Source: Chondrilla cf. caribensis
Lineage: Eukaryota; Porifera; Demospongiae; Chondrillida; Chondrillidae
Length of the DNA stretch: 64,000 nucleotides
NCBI GenBank assembly: GCA_964020155.1
Contig: OZ026568.1
Location: 2,335,320-2,399,319, forward strand
Direction: 5' to 3'
Both the position numbers and the translations under genes were made by a program. Shown piece by piece: positions 1-13,738 of the stretch. The notes under the pieces are model-generated. The model ran no database searches. It was not told the DNA's origin and was given only the letters and a program-made list of their open reading frames with translations. Position 1 is the stretch's first letter, and each line of letters begins with the position of its first letter.

Positions 1-640
1 GCATGCAGCCCAGGGAGACGTCATTTCATTTTTTCCAAGTCGATCTGTCTACATTCCAATCCAATGGCTGTGAGTATCAGAAATTTTGATCCAACTGAAG
101 CCGCTCTGAAGAAATCAATGATGAATACCAGCCAGGATTTATCTGTCATTATTAAAAATCCAGTAGAAGATTATTCTTTTGATCTTTACAACGAGGCAGT
201 TACAAGTGAAATGTTGTTAGGTATAGATCAGGCTGACTTTGATGAAGTTGCAAAAGGTATTATCGAGGAGTTATCAATACCTAGTAATCATCATAAAGCA
301 ATCATGAATTTGAAAAGAAGGAGAAGGTACAAAGAAGGTGGAAGACTTTCAATTCAATAAAGGTGAAGTGGGTCAATTCTATTATATTCGCTTAGTATCA
401 CTGATAACAGAGGACAACACTATCAATTTGGCTTACTCTGCACTCTCCTTAAAATTCAAATTTTCACCAAAGGAGACCAAAAGAGACCAACGGACGAATA
501 AATTTCTCTGGTTCGTAACCAGCACAAGTTCAGTGACTGAAAAAAAAGACAGGAATCTTTCTGATCCTCAAGCAAATGGGTTGAAAGAGTATTTCAAGAG
601 AAGAGCCATCCTGGGATTCAAAGAAGAATACCCATCCTAA
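1..640 (+). pseudogene. Unrecognised coding fragment, frame broken
   Basis: Frame 1 is open from base 1 to a stop at 358-360 and frame 2 is open from about 338 to a stop at 638-640. Frame 2 is also open from base 2 to about 73. The pieces look like real protein (acidic helix-like stretch with VEDYSFDLYNE, later GQFYYIRLVSLITED, end GFKEEYPS) but no family is recognised. They read as one last exon that changes frame twice, or as exons separated by an intron I cannot place; the only strong donor-like site (GTGAGT near 71) has no acceptor at a credible distance. The fragment continues off the left edge. It could be a decayed gene, a gene with a sequencing indel, or the 3' end of a multi-exon gene. 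Confidence 0.35.
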
Positions 641-1296
641 TAATATACCACTGGCCACTTGCTTGTAGCTGTCATGACCTCATGTTCATCTGATTTGCAG
701 TATATTCATCCCATTTACAGGGTAAATACGTACGCTATTACACATAATCTTAGTTAGCTAACATGGTTTATATGTACCATCAGTATGTACAATGTTCGCT
801 TATTGTTTTTCAGCAGCTCCCATATGTAAATTGTAGTGTGTATGTGCACTAATGAAGTAGTTAAATTTATATTGAAATACGTACGTATGAATTTACAAAT
901 TAATGATTGCCAATCATATTCATAGTCACACACACACAGATCTAGACTTATTCATTTACCGATATATACAGCACACAGACATTATATACACACAATAAGT
1001 TCATTCATTATATAATGGAGTCTTGTTAGTGTGAATTTAATTGGTATAATGTAGCAGAAAAGTTCCTCTTATTGGAAATTCATAATAATATTAATATTAA
1101 TAATATTATCAAGAACAATCATTTCGATATATGTACAAAGTACAACAGTACAGGAACTTCATAATGTCATGGGTTTCCTCTCAATTGAGTTCATACAAAT
1201 AATGTAATTATATCTAATTATCTGCATGTGCAGACATACACACAAACATTCACCTTTGGAATATGTAATAATATGAAAATGAATCCATATACATGT

Positions 1297-1376
<80 letters not shown>

Positions 1377-1727
1377 TTTCAATGAGACCCATGGATGTGT
1401 GGTAATGTACACAAAACGTCATAGTGAAATAGTGCCATTTTTTAGACAATAGCATTCCATAGTTTTCCACAATACCAGCACAGTGGATATTAATATTATA
1501 TGTGCATATTATGTATGATCGTAAAGTTGTTGTGATAATATGCTCTTGTTAACATTCAACTTGAAGAGTGATAATGTGTCACTGCAGTGTATGGTGACAT
1601 ATAACTGCTGTGGATTTTGTTATATTACATACTGACAGGTACTGGTGTACATTTTTCTGTTTGTCCCTGGTGATCAGTTGACAAAAGCATGTCATAAGGT
1701 TTGTGTGCTGCAGAGATTATCATTGAA
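641..1727. other. Intergenic, AT-rich, with CA microsatellite
   Basis: No gene is supported here. The stretch is AT-rich with short palindromic TACGTA/TGTACA words and a long (CA)n run at 1297-1375. The last few hundred bases should contain the promoter and 5' UTR of the small GTPase, but no core promoter motif stands out. Confidence 0.6.
1297..1375. repeat. (CA)n microsatellite
   Basis: About 39 nearly uninterrupted CA units. Long Cys-Val and His-Thr reading frames across it are artefacts of the repeat. Confidence 0.98.
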
Positions 1728-2522
1728 ATGGACCATTTTTGGAAGATGAAGTGCAAAAAAGATTTCTGGGCAGAATGTTGTTATGGTTGTACAGTGTGGA
1801 ATCCATGTGTGTGCCCCATGCCCTTGTGGAGGAAGTTTTACAACAAGCTATTCACTGTGAACCAAACAAGGAAGCCTTTATCTATTGATATTTGTCCAAG
1901 ACGCATGTGTACCCATAAGAATAGCGACGATATACAGCAAACAGTCAGGATTTTTCTGATTGGAGATTCGGGTGTTGGTAAGACAGTGCTGTTCTCCAGA
2001 CTATTGGGTCAAGTGGATAAATGCTTTCATCACAAAAGGACAAGAAAACCCCTGTCTCTCACCAAGTGTGTTGGTTTTCATACCTATTCTGTCTGCAATG
2101 ACTACACCAAGCGAACCAGCGGAGAATCTGCAAGCCATAGGACCAAATGTGTTGTGTGGGATACCAGTGGACGGTCTGTGTATATGGATCAACTTTCAGA
2201 CAATTACGACAAGGCTCACGCTTTTGCCGTGTTCTTTGATATAACGTCTTATGTCACATTCTTCAATGTGGTTATGTGGCTGAACGGTATACGCAATATG
2301 GCCTCAAAGGATGTACCTGTGTTAATGGTGGGAACAAAACTGGACCAGAGACATGACAGGCAAGTTGAGTGGATGGAGGCAGCTGATTTTGCTCTCAATC
2401 ACGGTCTGTCATTTATCGAGTGTAGTTCTCGTGACAAAGTTAATCTCACAGACATAGCAAGATACCTATCAGAAGTTGCAATTGATTATGCCACAAAGAT
2501 TGATGATACGAACTTGAAATAA
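1728..2522 (+). CDS. Atypical Ras/Rab-like small GTPase, single exon
   Basis: Single-exon protein of 264 residues. The first in-frame ATG at 1728 is taken as the start; the frame is open about 27 bases further upstream only through non-ATG codons. The P-loop GDSGVGKT sits at residues 79-86, followed by a switch II WDTSGR, a G4 motif GTKLD and a G5-like ECSSR, so the order of G boxes is that of the Ras superfamily. Departures are clear: the usual DTAGQ is DTSGR (the catalytic Gln is replaced by Arg), G4 is TKLD rather than NKxD, and G5 is SSR rather than SAK. About 75 residues precede the GTPase fold, rich in Cys and aromatic residues. The C-terminus ends in LK and carries no prenylation cysteines. 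It may therefore attach to membranes through N-terminal lipidation, or be soluble, and hydrolyse GTP poorly. It is convergent with endonuclease G. A candidate AATAAA lies at 2703-2708. Confidence 0.85.
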   Translation: MDHFWKMKCKKDFWAECCYGCTVWNPCVCPMPLWRKFYNKLFTVNQTRKPLSIDICPRRMCTHKNSDDIQQTVRIFLIGDSGVGKTVLFSRLLGQVDKCFHHKRTRKPLSLTKCVGFHTYSVCNDYTKRTSGESASHRTKCVVWDTSGRSVYMDQLSDNYDKAHAFAVFFDITSYVTFFNVVMWLNGIRNMASKDVPVLMVGTKLDQRHDRQVEWMEAADFALNHGLSFIECSSRDKVNLTDIARYLSEVAIDYATKIDDTNLK

Positions 2523-2806
2523 GCTGTATTAAATAGTATAATATTTTACATATTCCTTTTATTTACGTAATATTGTGTAAACTACAGTATGTCACAAAAT
2601 AGAAATATACATAAGAGTATGTATAGATTTGTTTTCAAGCTAAATTAAACATTTGCAATGTGCATGTTCATTATCAACACATGCATGCAAATACATGTGT
2701 ACAATAAATAAATTGACAGGAAGTGTACATACATGCGTAAACATATATGTGAAATTATTTACATAATATATTACATAAGCTTAAAATTAATTATAGTTAA
2801 AGTTAG
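2523..2806. terminator. Shared 3' region with opposed poly(A) signals
   Basis: The two stop codons are only 284 bp apart. A plus-strand AATAAA at 2703-2708 could end the GTPase transcript and a minus-strand AATAAA (TTTATT at 2558-2563) could end the endonuclease G transcript. If both are used, the 3' UTRs overlap by roughly 150 bp. Confidence 0.4.
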
Positions 2807-5456
<2,650 letters not shown>

Positions 5457-5969
5457 TTTGTATGGCGCAGAAGTTCCGCAACGTGATGGCCGCTTTATAA
5501 TAGTGTAACATATTATAGTAATTTATACACAGGTAATAATATTAAACTTTTCTTCAAAATTATAATGGGAGCTTATAAATAAGATATTATGCCTTATTTC
5601 TATTATATAGCAAACTCTAAAATTTGTACAACCTCTATATCCTACCTACATGTAGCTACATATGCATGTCAACACAGCATATTAAATTCAATTTCACAAT
5701 ATCCATTTCATGTACATAATACTTGGTTGGATTATTCACAGTGAAAGTACTTTCATTGAAATATTACAGAAGATGAATTGAAAATGGAAGTTGAGTGTAA
5801 CAACACTTTCAAATTATCACGGATTGTGAAAGATTAAAATGGATGATGATGAAAATGAATGGATGAAATTGACAGATGAACACATGAATGACTTTGACCA
5901 CTTTGATATTTAACAGTATTAAAATTACCAGTCAACCTAGAATGGTACTGTGTGCGTTGATCGTGTGCA
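5457..5969. other. Spacer between ENDOG 5' end and LST2 3' end
   Basis: Both neighbours are on the minus strand. The part next to 5457 should hold the ENDOG promoter and 5' UTR and the rest the LST2 3' UTR. The sequence is AT-rich with no recognisable element. Confidence 0.5.
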
Positions 5970-7057
5970 TCATTGAGCTGTAGCAGCTTCGGGATGAAGC
6001 AACCTGTTAACGTGTGCAATGTAGCAAGTGGAGCAGACCCTGACTGGACTCTGGATCCCAAATTTAGGCAACGGCAGAGTGTACGGGGAGCACTTGTTGC
6101 ACACAACCTACAGGAGAGACAAAGTACATGATTTTGGGCCCTGTAATGTTGAGTGTGAGTAGCAACACAGACTACTGTTTTCATATTATGAAGAAGGTAA
6201 CTGCAGGGAACCATACAAGGTGTGGAAATAGGGGCTGGGGATTGCATTACAGTGAAACAGAAACCCAAGTGACACAAAACTACCCAACCTGAAGATAATA
6301 GACGGAGCCAAGTAGTAAATGGAAGGGGAGAGTAATTCCAGTATGACATAACCTGAAAGGAAGTCTTATTCCTGGTCTCTTGGGAATACACACAACCCCA
6401 AACCCCAACTACTACCACATGAATACGTATGGGCTCATGGGGGCAATTTTTTGCAGATCATATTGAGAGTTTATAAGGATGACCAGCAACACAAACACCA
6501 TGATGCTTTGCAAATGTGAATTCTCATTACAATCTACCAAAATTTAGGGAGGGAACATTTGGCAGATTATCCCAATAATTGTTATATACACAAACAAATG
6601 CATATACAGAAATGATGACGGATAAAACATTTGGTGAATAAAGTGGTTGCCAATCAACAAAATTCCTCCACACTTGTAATCAATGATGACCCACTAAGTA
6701 GACCCACAGGAGGGTCGGAAGGTGGGAGGGTGGGAGGGTAGGAGGGTAAATATACGAACTGACCTCTCCGCAGTTCCTGCAGTGATGTTTTCGCTTGAAG
6801 AAGCTGAATCTCTCCAGACAACAGTGACACTGGCTTCTCTGATTATCACGCACCCAGGAAGGAGGGGCTGTGGTGGGCAGGATGAAATACAAGTAAAATC
6901 GCATAACACAAGCAGACACCACACGTGATATTGCATACCTTGGACAGGAGCTCTATACACTGACTGCTGTTGCGATGCTGCACACAAAGACCACAGAAAT
7001 ACGGGTAGAACAGTATGTAGGACACGAATGTCCATCGAGGAAGGGTGTGACCACAGA

Positions 7058-7125
<68 letters not shown>

Positions 7126-9284
7126 AGACACACACGTACTAGAAGTTTCCTCGTCGTTTGAAGTGGAGCTTGATTCCAAAGACTCATCTTCACCCTGACA
7201 AGCATAGAATACATGCTTCAAGACCATACGCATTTCCTTTGAGAATTTGGACTGCATTTTATCTGCTATTCCACAAATACCGACAAAAAGCCTTTGTAGC
7301 TCGTGTTCTCTAGATTCGGTAGTAGAATCTTGCGAAGAGGTGTTTAGTTTCTCTGTCTGTCCTTTCCCTGTCTCCTGTGAAGTGCTCTTCTCCGATACAG
7401 CCTGTTTATCCACCTGAGCACACTCTACCCCATCAACACCAGTCAATATAGGTCCTTCCATTGGGACCTGGTTAATATCCAGAGGATTACACTGAACTGG
7501 ATTGTCAGTGATGGTTGCAAAACTTGGTGACGTCCCTTCCAGGGAAGGCATGGATTCCTTTGTCTCCTTGATGACAGAGCCGAAGCCTTCTGATGTGCAC
7601 AAGGCACTCTCAAGTGTCTCCATCTCTTTGTCTGAAAGAAGATCCAGCTTTTTCCTATAGCAAAATTCAGAAATTGTATAGCATAATTACTATGCTTATG
7701 CTACTTGTGTATGGTATACTAATGTACATACAGTATGTATGTACAATACTGTGTGTGGCAGATCAGGCGGGAGAAGTTGTAGGTACATACACACGTAGCA
7801 GGTGTACAGGTATAGTAATATTAATATATTATAGTTCTTAAGCACAAAGTGCTCACTGACTGACTTGAAAGGTACTAGGGTGGGGATGGTGCATATACGG
7901 TCCAGGTCACAGATAACATGACATATCGTACCACAATGAAATAGTAATCACGTTGTAATGTAATTGTAATATAATTGTTAAACAATTCAACCCACAGTGG
8001 ATCACATTCACTCATAGTTAACAATAAAATTATAATGTAGCAAAATCATAGTTTCTATTCAATAGTACAGTACTTGAAATATCATAGGTTAGCTGTGGTG
8101 GATCTTAAGGGAATCATAGAACAACCACACTTTTTATCCAACTCCATTGCAATTTTTTGCAATGATGTCATGTTGAAACGTAAATTCAAAATAATGAATT
8201 CACAATTTAACAGCAATTATGTTACTACCTATATCGCATTTTCTGCGACTTGTATATTGTATGTGTGTAAACACATACAGTATACGTACGTATATAAGTC
8301 ATTCAAACAAAATCTCAATTCTTACATTACATGTGCACATTATTACAATATACATACTGTATATAAACAAGTAAGAACTATTTATACTGCACTACCAACT
8401 ATGCAAGGTAAATCCATATGTATGCATCCACATGACATTCAGTATGTACATATAATACACTTGACATTCTTACTTCATCATTTCCAGGGCAGTCCTGTAA
8501 GGTCTGAAGCAATAAGGATAATCCTTGGCACACTTCTTCACATCCAGAGGACCTCCAGGGTGCAGCACCAACCCCCTATAAACAATTAACATCATAAAAT
8601 GATAAGCACTACGCACCAGCACACATGAATATGCTGCAAATTATCACGGATGGGTACACTTTCACCACTGGTCAGCCACTTGTATACAATATGTACAAGT
8701 GTTGGAGCAAACTTTGAGGCAATATATGTACATGCTTTACTGATGCGACATAGTGAAAATTATCAGGCTATAGTCAGTTTCATACTGAGATGAATGTTGA
8801 AAATTCATACTCGTGGTGCACCCTCCAGTCTAAGATCTGTGTTTATTCAGCTGTTTGTCCTTGTGCAAGATGTGTGATTATCAAACAATTTTACATTTCA
8901 TGACCCCACTGCCACCTACATCACCACTATACACACACAGTCAGCTTGCCCTTGCTGACTGTTGTGGGCAATATCTGACTAAGAGATGTTGAGTTTGCAA
9001 CTTGGACATAATCACCACGAATTACCACTGTCACATCTGAAGTTTCATTTTTTCAAAGGCTTTATCACATTATATTATTACAGGATATTGTTTAAGTTGA
9101 CCTCTGATGCTTAGGGCTGGATTGATCACAAGTTCAAGGCTTTGGAGTTGTCTCAAACACCACACAACAAAGGACAGCAACAAACATGGGATATCCAGAA
9201 CCCACTGAAAGGATACATGTATGCATGCATGCACGAAGATATGCATACACACATTCACTCACACTCACACAGTACACACACACA

Positions 9285-9332
<48 letters not shown>

Positions 9333-12300
9333 TATGTACACACAGACACACAATTGATAAAGAGACAGTACTGATACAGGTTAATAAAGCTGTAAGCAAA
9401 TTACATTGATACATTTGTAGAATCCATGAGCACAAACCCTATGAAGAATTGAAACAATCACTATTTTCGTCCGAAAATACAATGGCAACAACAGTGTACC
9501 ACAATAGCTCAAAACTACATACATATGTACGTATGTACAAATACCAATAAATATCCAGTCAATCTGCCAAACTTGTCAATACACCATAATCTTTGAGAAG
9601 GAATTGCGGTGGACTAATGAGAATTCACTGTACATATGTATGTACACAAGTACGTATATATAACACATGTTATAATACTAAAATGTGGAACTAACCAGAC
9701 AATCGCCAGTCTGGGTATTGCAAACATGAGTGCGGGGTCCATCATGTCCATCATATCCTCTGTTATGTAATTCATTTTCATGGCTCTGCGTAAATGACAG
9801 TCGGGATTTGAATGAAAGCACTGGAATAACATAACTTGAGTATCATTATAATAAGATGTACCTATGCATATAGGTGTATTCAAACCCACCTACACAACCA
9901 CACTTATTTTGTTGTAGGGAGGATAGCCACAACTACAATTCACTGTCCACAATAATACAAGCTGGGATGATTTTAAAGGTCTGAAACACATGAACCACAA
10001 TTTCTTAAAGGGATAAATTTAGCGGAAACAAGGAGTTAGGCTCTGTTGACCTGACACCTCAAACTCAAGAGTCCATTCGGACATCATGAGGCAACTACGT
10101 GAATTGAATATACGGCAAATTTAATTCATACGCACAACATACACCTACAGATATTATGTACGTATTTTCATACTGTACAGTAAGCTCAGACTATTAATAA
10201 TAACTTATAGTTCATAAAGGAGAACAGTACAGGGACAGTTTATCATTCGTCAGAAAGCTTATGATAGCCTCAGCCATGTGTGGTGATGGTTACACATGCG
10301 TGGTCCTATGTATGTATACTGTACATCACTTTTATGCAAGCACAAAGATTCACCTCTTTGTCGCCTCTATAAATAGGACGGTTACATCTTGGAGCTGATC
10401 AAATTCTTCTGTGGACATCACTGGGCACATTATACTCACATATCTATAGACAATGGATAAGATCAAAGCACATAGTAGGACCAGGTTGGTAAGGTAACAA
10501 GAGGAAGTCTGAAATACAAAGTCTGATGATGGTGTAACATCCTGTGACATCACTTATGATGTATAAGCAGTACATACATACAAATGCTATGCTACAAAGA
10601 ATTTTTGTTTCCATAAGGGAGGAGGACATAAGTCATGCTCTTATGCCACCTGTCACACAGGGTACAGTACCAGTTACAAGTTGATTAAGGTTGTATTTCT
10701 TCTCACCTGAATTCAAATTCTGCCCATGAGTGATCAAACCAACTCAAAAGGTCCTTTAACTGCAATAAAGAAAGAATTAAGGTGTGTTATACCAACTCAA
10801 GAACACTATCAGTGACCAGAAACCCAAGAAATCACATACATAATCGCCTAATCATCAACCCACATGAAGGTACTAGGTCATAAATAGAAGGAATATCTAC
10901 AAGGTAAGTAACCAAGAAGATTTGTTCACAAGGCTTCAGTGTACCACAATTTATATAGTGACCACAAATTTAAATGGGACAATCATCAACCCACATGAAG
11001 ATACTAGGTCATAAATATAAGGAATATCTGCAAGGGAAGTAACCAAGAAGATTTGTTCACAAGGCTTCAGTGTACCACAGTTTATACAGTGACCACAATT
11101 TTGAATGTGATATTGATCCAGCATTACAAATTGAAAAAAGTAAAGTTAGGCTTACACTTTGGGGAAGATCATACTGTCCTGCCAACACTTGCTTGCGTAG
11201 AGCAAGTCGGATTTGATGAATCAGCTCTGTAATGTGAGCAGCGTACGGTCGCAGTTCCTCAGACTCCTCCTCTCGATGAGCAATGTACGACCCAGCAGCA
11301 AGACACTGGGATGAACAAATTGATAAAAAACATGTTTACATACATTGAACACACACATGTGTACATACTTATGTACATAATGATAACAATACCCAAAATT
11401 ATTAAGTCCCACAAGCTGTGGTTGGAAGGCGTAAACACTAGTTTTGGACATGTACGGTGATGTAAAATTCATGCACCAGAAAATTGGGCAGTTAAATTCA
11501 AACTACTACGTATAGTATAGGAGCTTTGTTGGAACTCAACCTGCTCAGGGAGAAAGGAGAAAAGAGAAAAACTGGCAACTGTGGGATTTGAACCCAGGGT
11601 GCGTGACTGTAGCCGCCATAACCACTGAGCCATGGAGCCACCACAGCAACCAGCCTTTCCAATTCTCATTTCATACTGCACTGGTACCTAACACAATTAG
11701 TAACTACTACGTATATTATGGGAATATTCATTCCGTTGCATGCTGGAATGCACTGGAATGAAACGTTTACATTTTTACCGTAACTACAATAGAAGCCAGA
11801 AGTCAGACTGGGAGGAAGACAGAATACATAAAAATGCAAAGAATGAGATCAAATGACAACACTTGACTGCCAGCCGGCGTTGCCACACACTCAAAACCCG
11901 ACTCCTACAACAGCTGAGAGTTCACAAAAAATTCCATTGGCAACTGTATATTGCACAAGTTCTCCCTGCATCCCAAGGTGCAGAGATTACAGGACAAACT
12001 CCAAAACATGTAATCACTTTAGACATGGTAGCTGTGGTATATTGCAATCAGCACTTTGAACACAATACCACAGACACAAACTTCATTGTCTACTAACTAG
12101 TTATGTCAAGGCTGAGTAGGTGTAGGTGAAAAGAGAGGCAATAGTAATTGTATACCTAATACAGTAGACAATAGTAACTCCATCCCAGACTACCAACTAT
12201 TCATCATAAAGGACAGTAATTGTATTAGGGCAGTCCAGAGTTTTGTTCATGTTTAACACAAAGGACATCTCCTGAGCTGTGTTCCATGTCCTTACAAACA

Positions 12301-12413
12301 AAGGACAACATAATGCTATCCCATAAGCAGTTGTTCTCTTAGATTTTGTCATAATAATGTTTCAAAGGGTAAACAAATCTTTGTGTATGTGTACGTGTGT
12401 GTTATGTGTTTCC

Positions 12414-12475
<62 letters not shown>

Positions 12476-12518
12476 ATGTGTGCGTGTGTGCATATACACA
12501 CGCATCTCTCTCTCTTAC

Positions 12519-12573
<55 letters not shown>

Positions 12574-13548
12574 CATGTAGAGATTCACACATCTCACACT
12601 CACAGCACATTAACAAATCATGACTGAAAAGCGTTTCTGTACATAATAGTATGATAATGATCAAACCACAGCACAAATTCAATACAGGACTACAGTCACC
12701 AAATAAACCATAGACACAACATTTATCATCAAACATACCTCGGCACCAAACCACAGCGGACCTGGAAGCAAAGAATGCATAAACACATGTCAACTCACTG
12801 CCACCTGTCAGACACACAGGAACCTAAATTGTATTACTGACAGTTAACATTTGAACTAAACCACATTATATCATGGACAATTATATCATTAATAAACTAA
12901 TGTACTTCCAATGTCAACTGTGGTCTAAAAAATAATCCGAAGTAATGTCCGTAGTGTACCCGACAAAACTGGATTCTGTTGACATATAGTGGAATCCTTG
13001 GAATAACAACAGAACGCTCGAATTCGTCATCTTGTAGTGGGTTTATATATTGTGGCGGATCTAAATGTGCGTTGTACACTATCTTCATAATCTACATGGC
13101 TCGACCTACCGTTGAGCTGATGTAGCATAACGTCATCGGGATATTTCATCCTGAAGTCTCTTCTTGCCCGCGCGTCGGGACAGTTGTCCTTCGCAATCAT
13201 CCCTATCACGTCCATCAGGTTATTTTGTGATTCCTTAAGGCGTAGCATCAGCTGGTTCCGTCGTCCCAGGTCGTCCGGATTCTGTAATATCGTTTGGTTC
13301 AACAAATTCAACTGTTTGGTGACTTCCTGGTCACAGTGATGAAACAAGGCTAAGGGATGATCGTCTTTCACCTAAATGAAGATAAACAAATGAAAGGCGT
13401 TGGTATACTCAACATTTCGTATATAATATGTTACTCAAACGGCGCTGTTTTCACAAGGACGGATAGGTTGTACTATAATCAACACTTTCACAGTAACACT
13501 CACCCTTGTCAGTAGAGGTGGTCTGGTTGCTAGAAGGTTTCTCAGCAT
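5970..13548 (-). CDS. ZFYVE28: LST2 / ZFYVE28-like FYVE-finger protein
   Basis: Twelve exons on the minus strand: 13548-13504, 13371-13110, 12761-12739 (23 bp), 11305-11156, 10759-10707, 10443-10354, 9785-9696, 8575-8474, 7654-7140, 6977-6939, 6867-6764 and 6107-5970. Phases agree throughout and give 536 residues. The N-terminal LST2 domain is clear: [23 protein letters not shown] (across exons 3-4), [14 protein letters not shown] and [15 protein letters not shown] Ser/Thr-rich linker follows, then a conserved helical stretch ([17 protein letters not shown]). The C-terminal FYVE finger (residues about 457-530) has the WVRD motif, RKHHCRNCG and VRVC with all four Cys pairs. LST-2 proteins bind endosomal PI3P and dampen EGF receptor signalling. 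It is shorter than human ZFYVE28 (close to 900 residues) because the linker is short. It lies head-to-head with adducin, 190 bp apart. Confidence 0.93.
7060..7120. repeat. (CA)n microsatellite in LST2 intron 9
   Basis: About 30 CA units inside a 162-bp intron (6978-7139), so the repeat makes up more than a third of the intron. Confidence 0.95.
9275..9354. repeat. (CA)n microsatellite in LST2 intron 7
   Basis: CA units with a few AAACA interruptions, inside the intron between exons 7 and 8. Confidence 0.95.
10850..11110. repeat. Tandem duplication of a 131-bp unit
   Basis: Two adjacent copies, 10850-10980 and 10981-11110. Both run from AATCATCAACCCACATGAAG through AAGATTTGTTCACAAGG to a GTGACCACAA end and differ at a handful of positions. 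Lies in LST2 intron 4. Confidence 0.9.
11509..11677 (-). mobile_element. tRNA-derived SINE, copy 1
   Basis: Read on the minus strand it starts AGTATGAAATGAGAATTGG, has an A-box-like TGGCTCAGTGG and a B box GGTTCAAATCC (plus 11584-11594), and ends in a CT-rich tail and GAGTTCCAAC. It matches the plus-strand copy at 24470-24638 over its whole length, so it is a dispersed SINE and not a tRNA gene. Lies in LST2 intron 3. Confidence 0.85.
12415..12572. repeat. Compound (GT)n microsatellite in LST2 intron 3
   Basis: Two GT runs (about 12415-12474 and 12523-12572) separated by a short CATATACACACGCATCTCTC spacer. Confidence 0.96.
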
Positions 13549-13738
13549 CTTCAGCCAGAACTCGAAATTTGAAACTATACGCGCTCGGGTTGTGGAAATT
13601 ATGTGGAAGTACTAACTGGATTTAATAGTATTCACCGTTTTATGGAACGATGAATTCTCTCCCGTCCAGCGGAAGTAGTCTCTGACCGCAAGTTCTGCGC
13701 TAATCGGAATAGGCGCCTGTCGTGCGCTTAAGTGCAAG
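13549..13738. promoter_or_regulatory. Candidate bidirectional promoter, LST2 / adducin
   Basis: The start codons of two oppositely transcribed genes are separated by only 190 bp, which must hold both 5' UTRs and core promoters. The stretch is richer in G+C and CpG than its surroundings. No TATA box is obvious. Shared control of the two genes is an inference from the spacing. Confidence 0.5.

Noticed and set aside
11884..12096. Two overlapping plus-strand ORFs of about 70 residues in LST2 intron 3
   Set aside because: No motif, no splice or start context, antisense to a well-supported gene.
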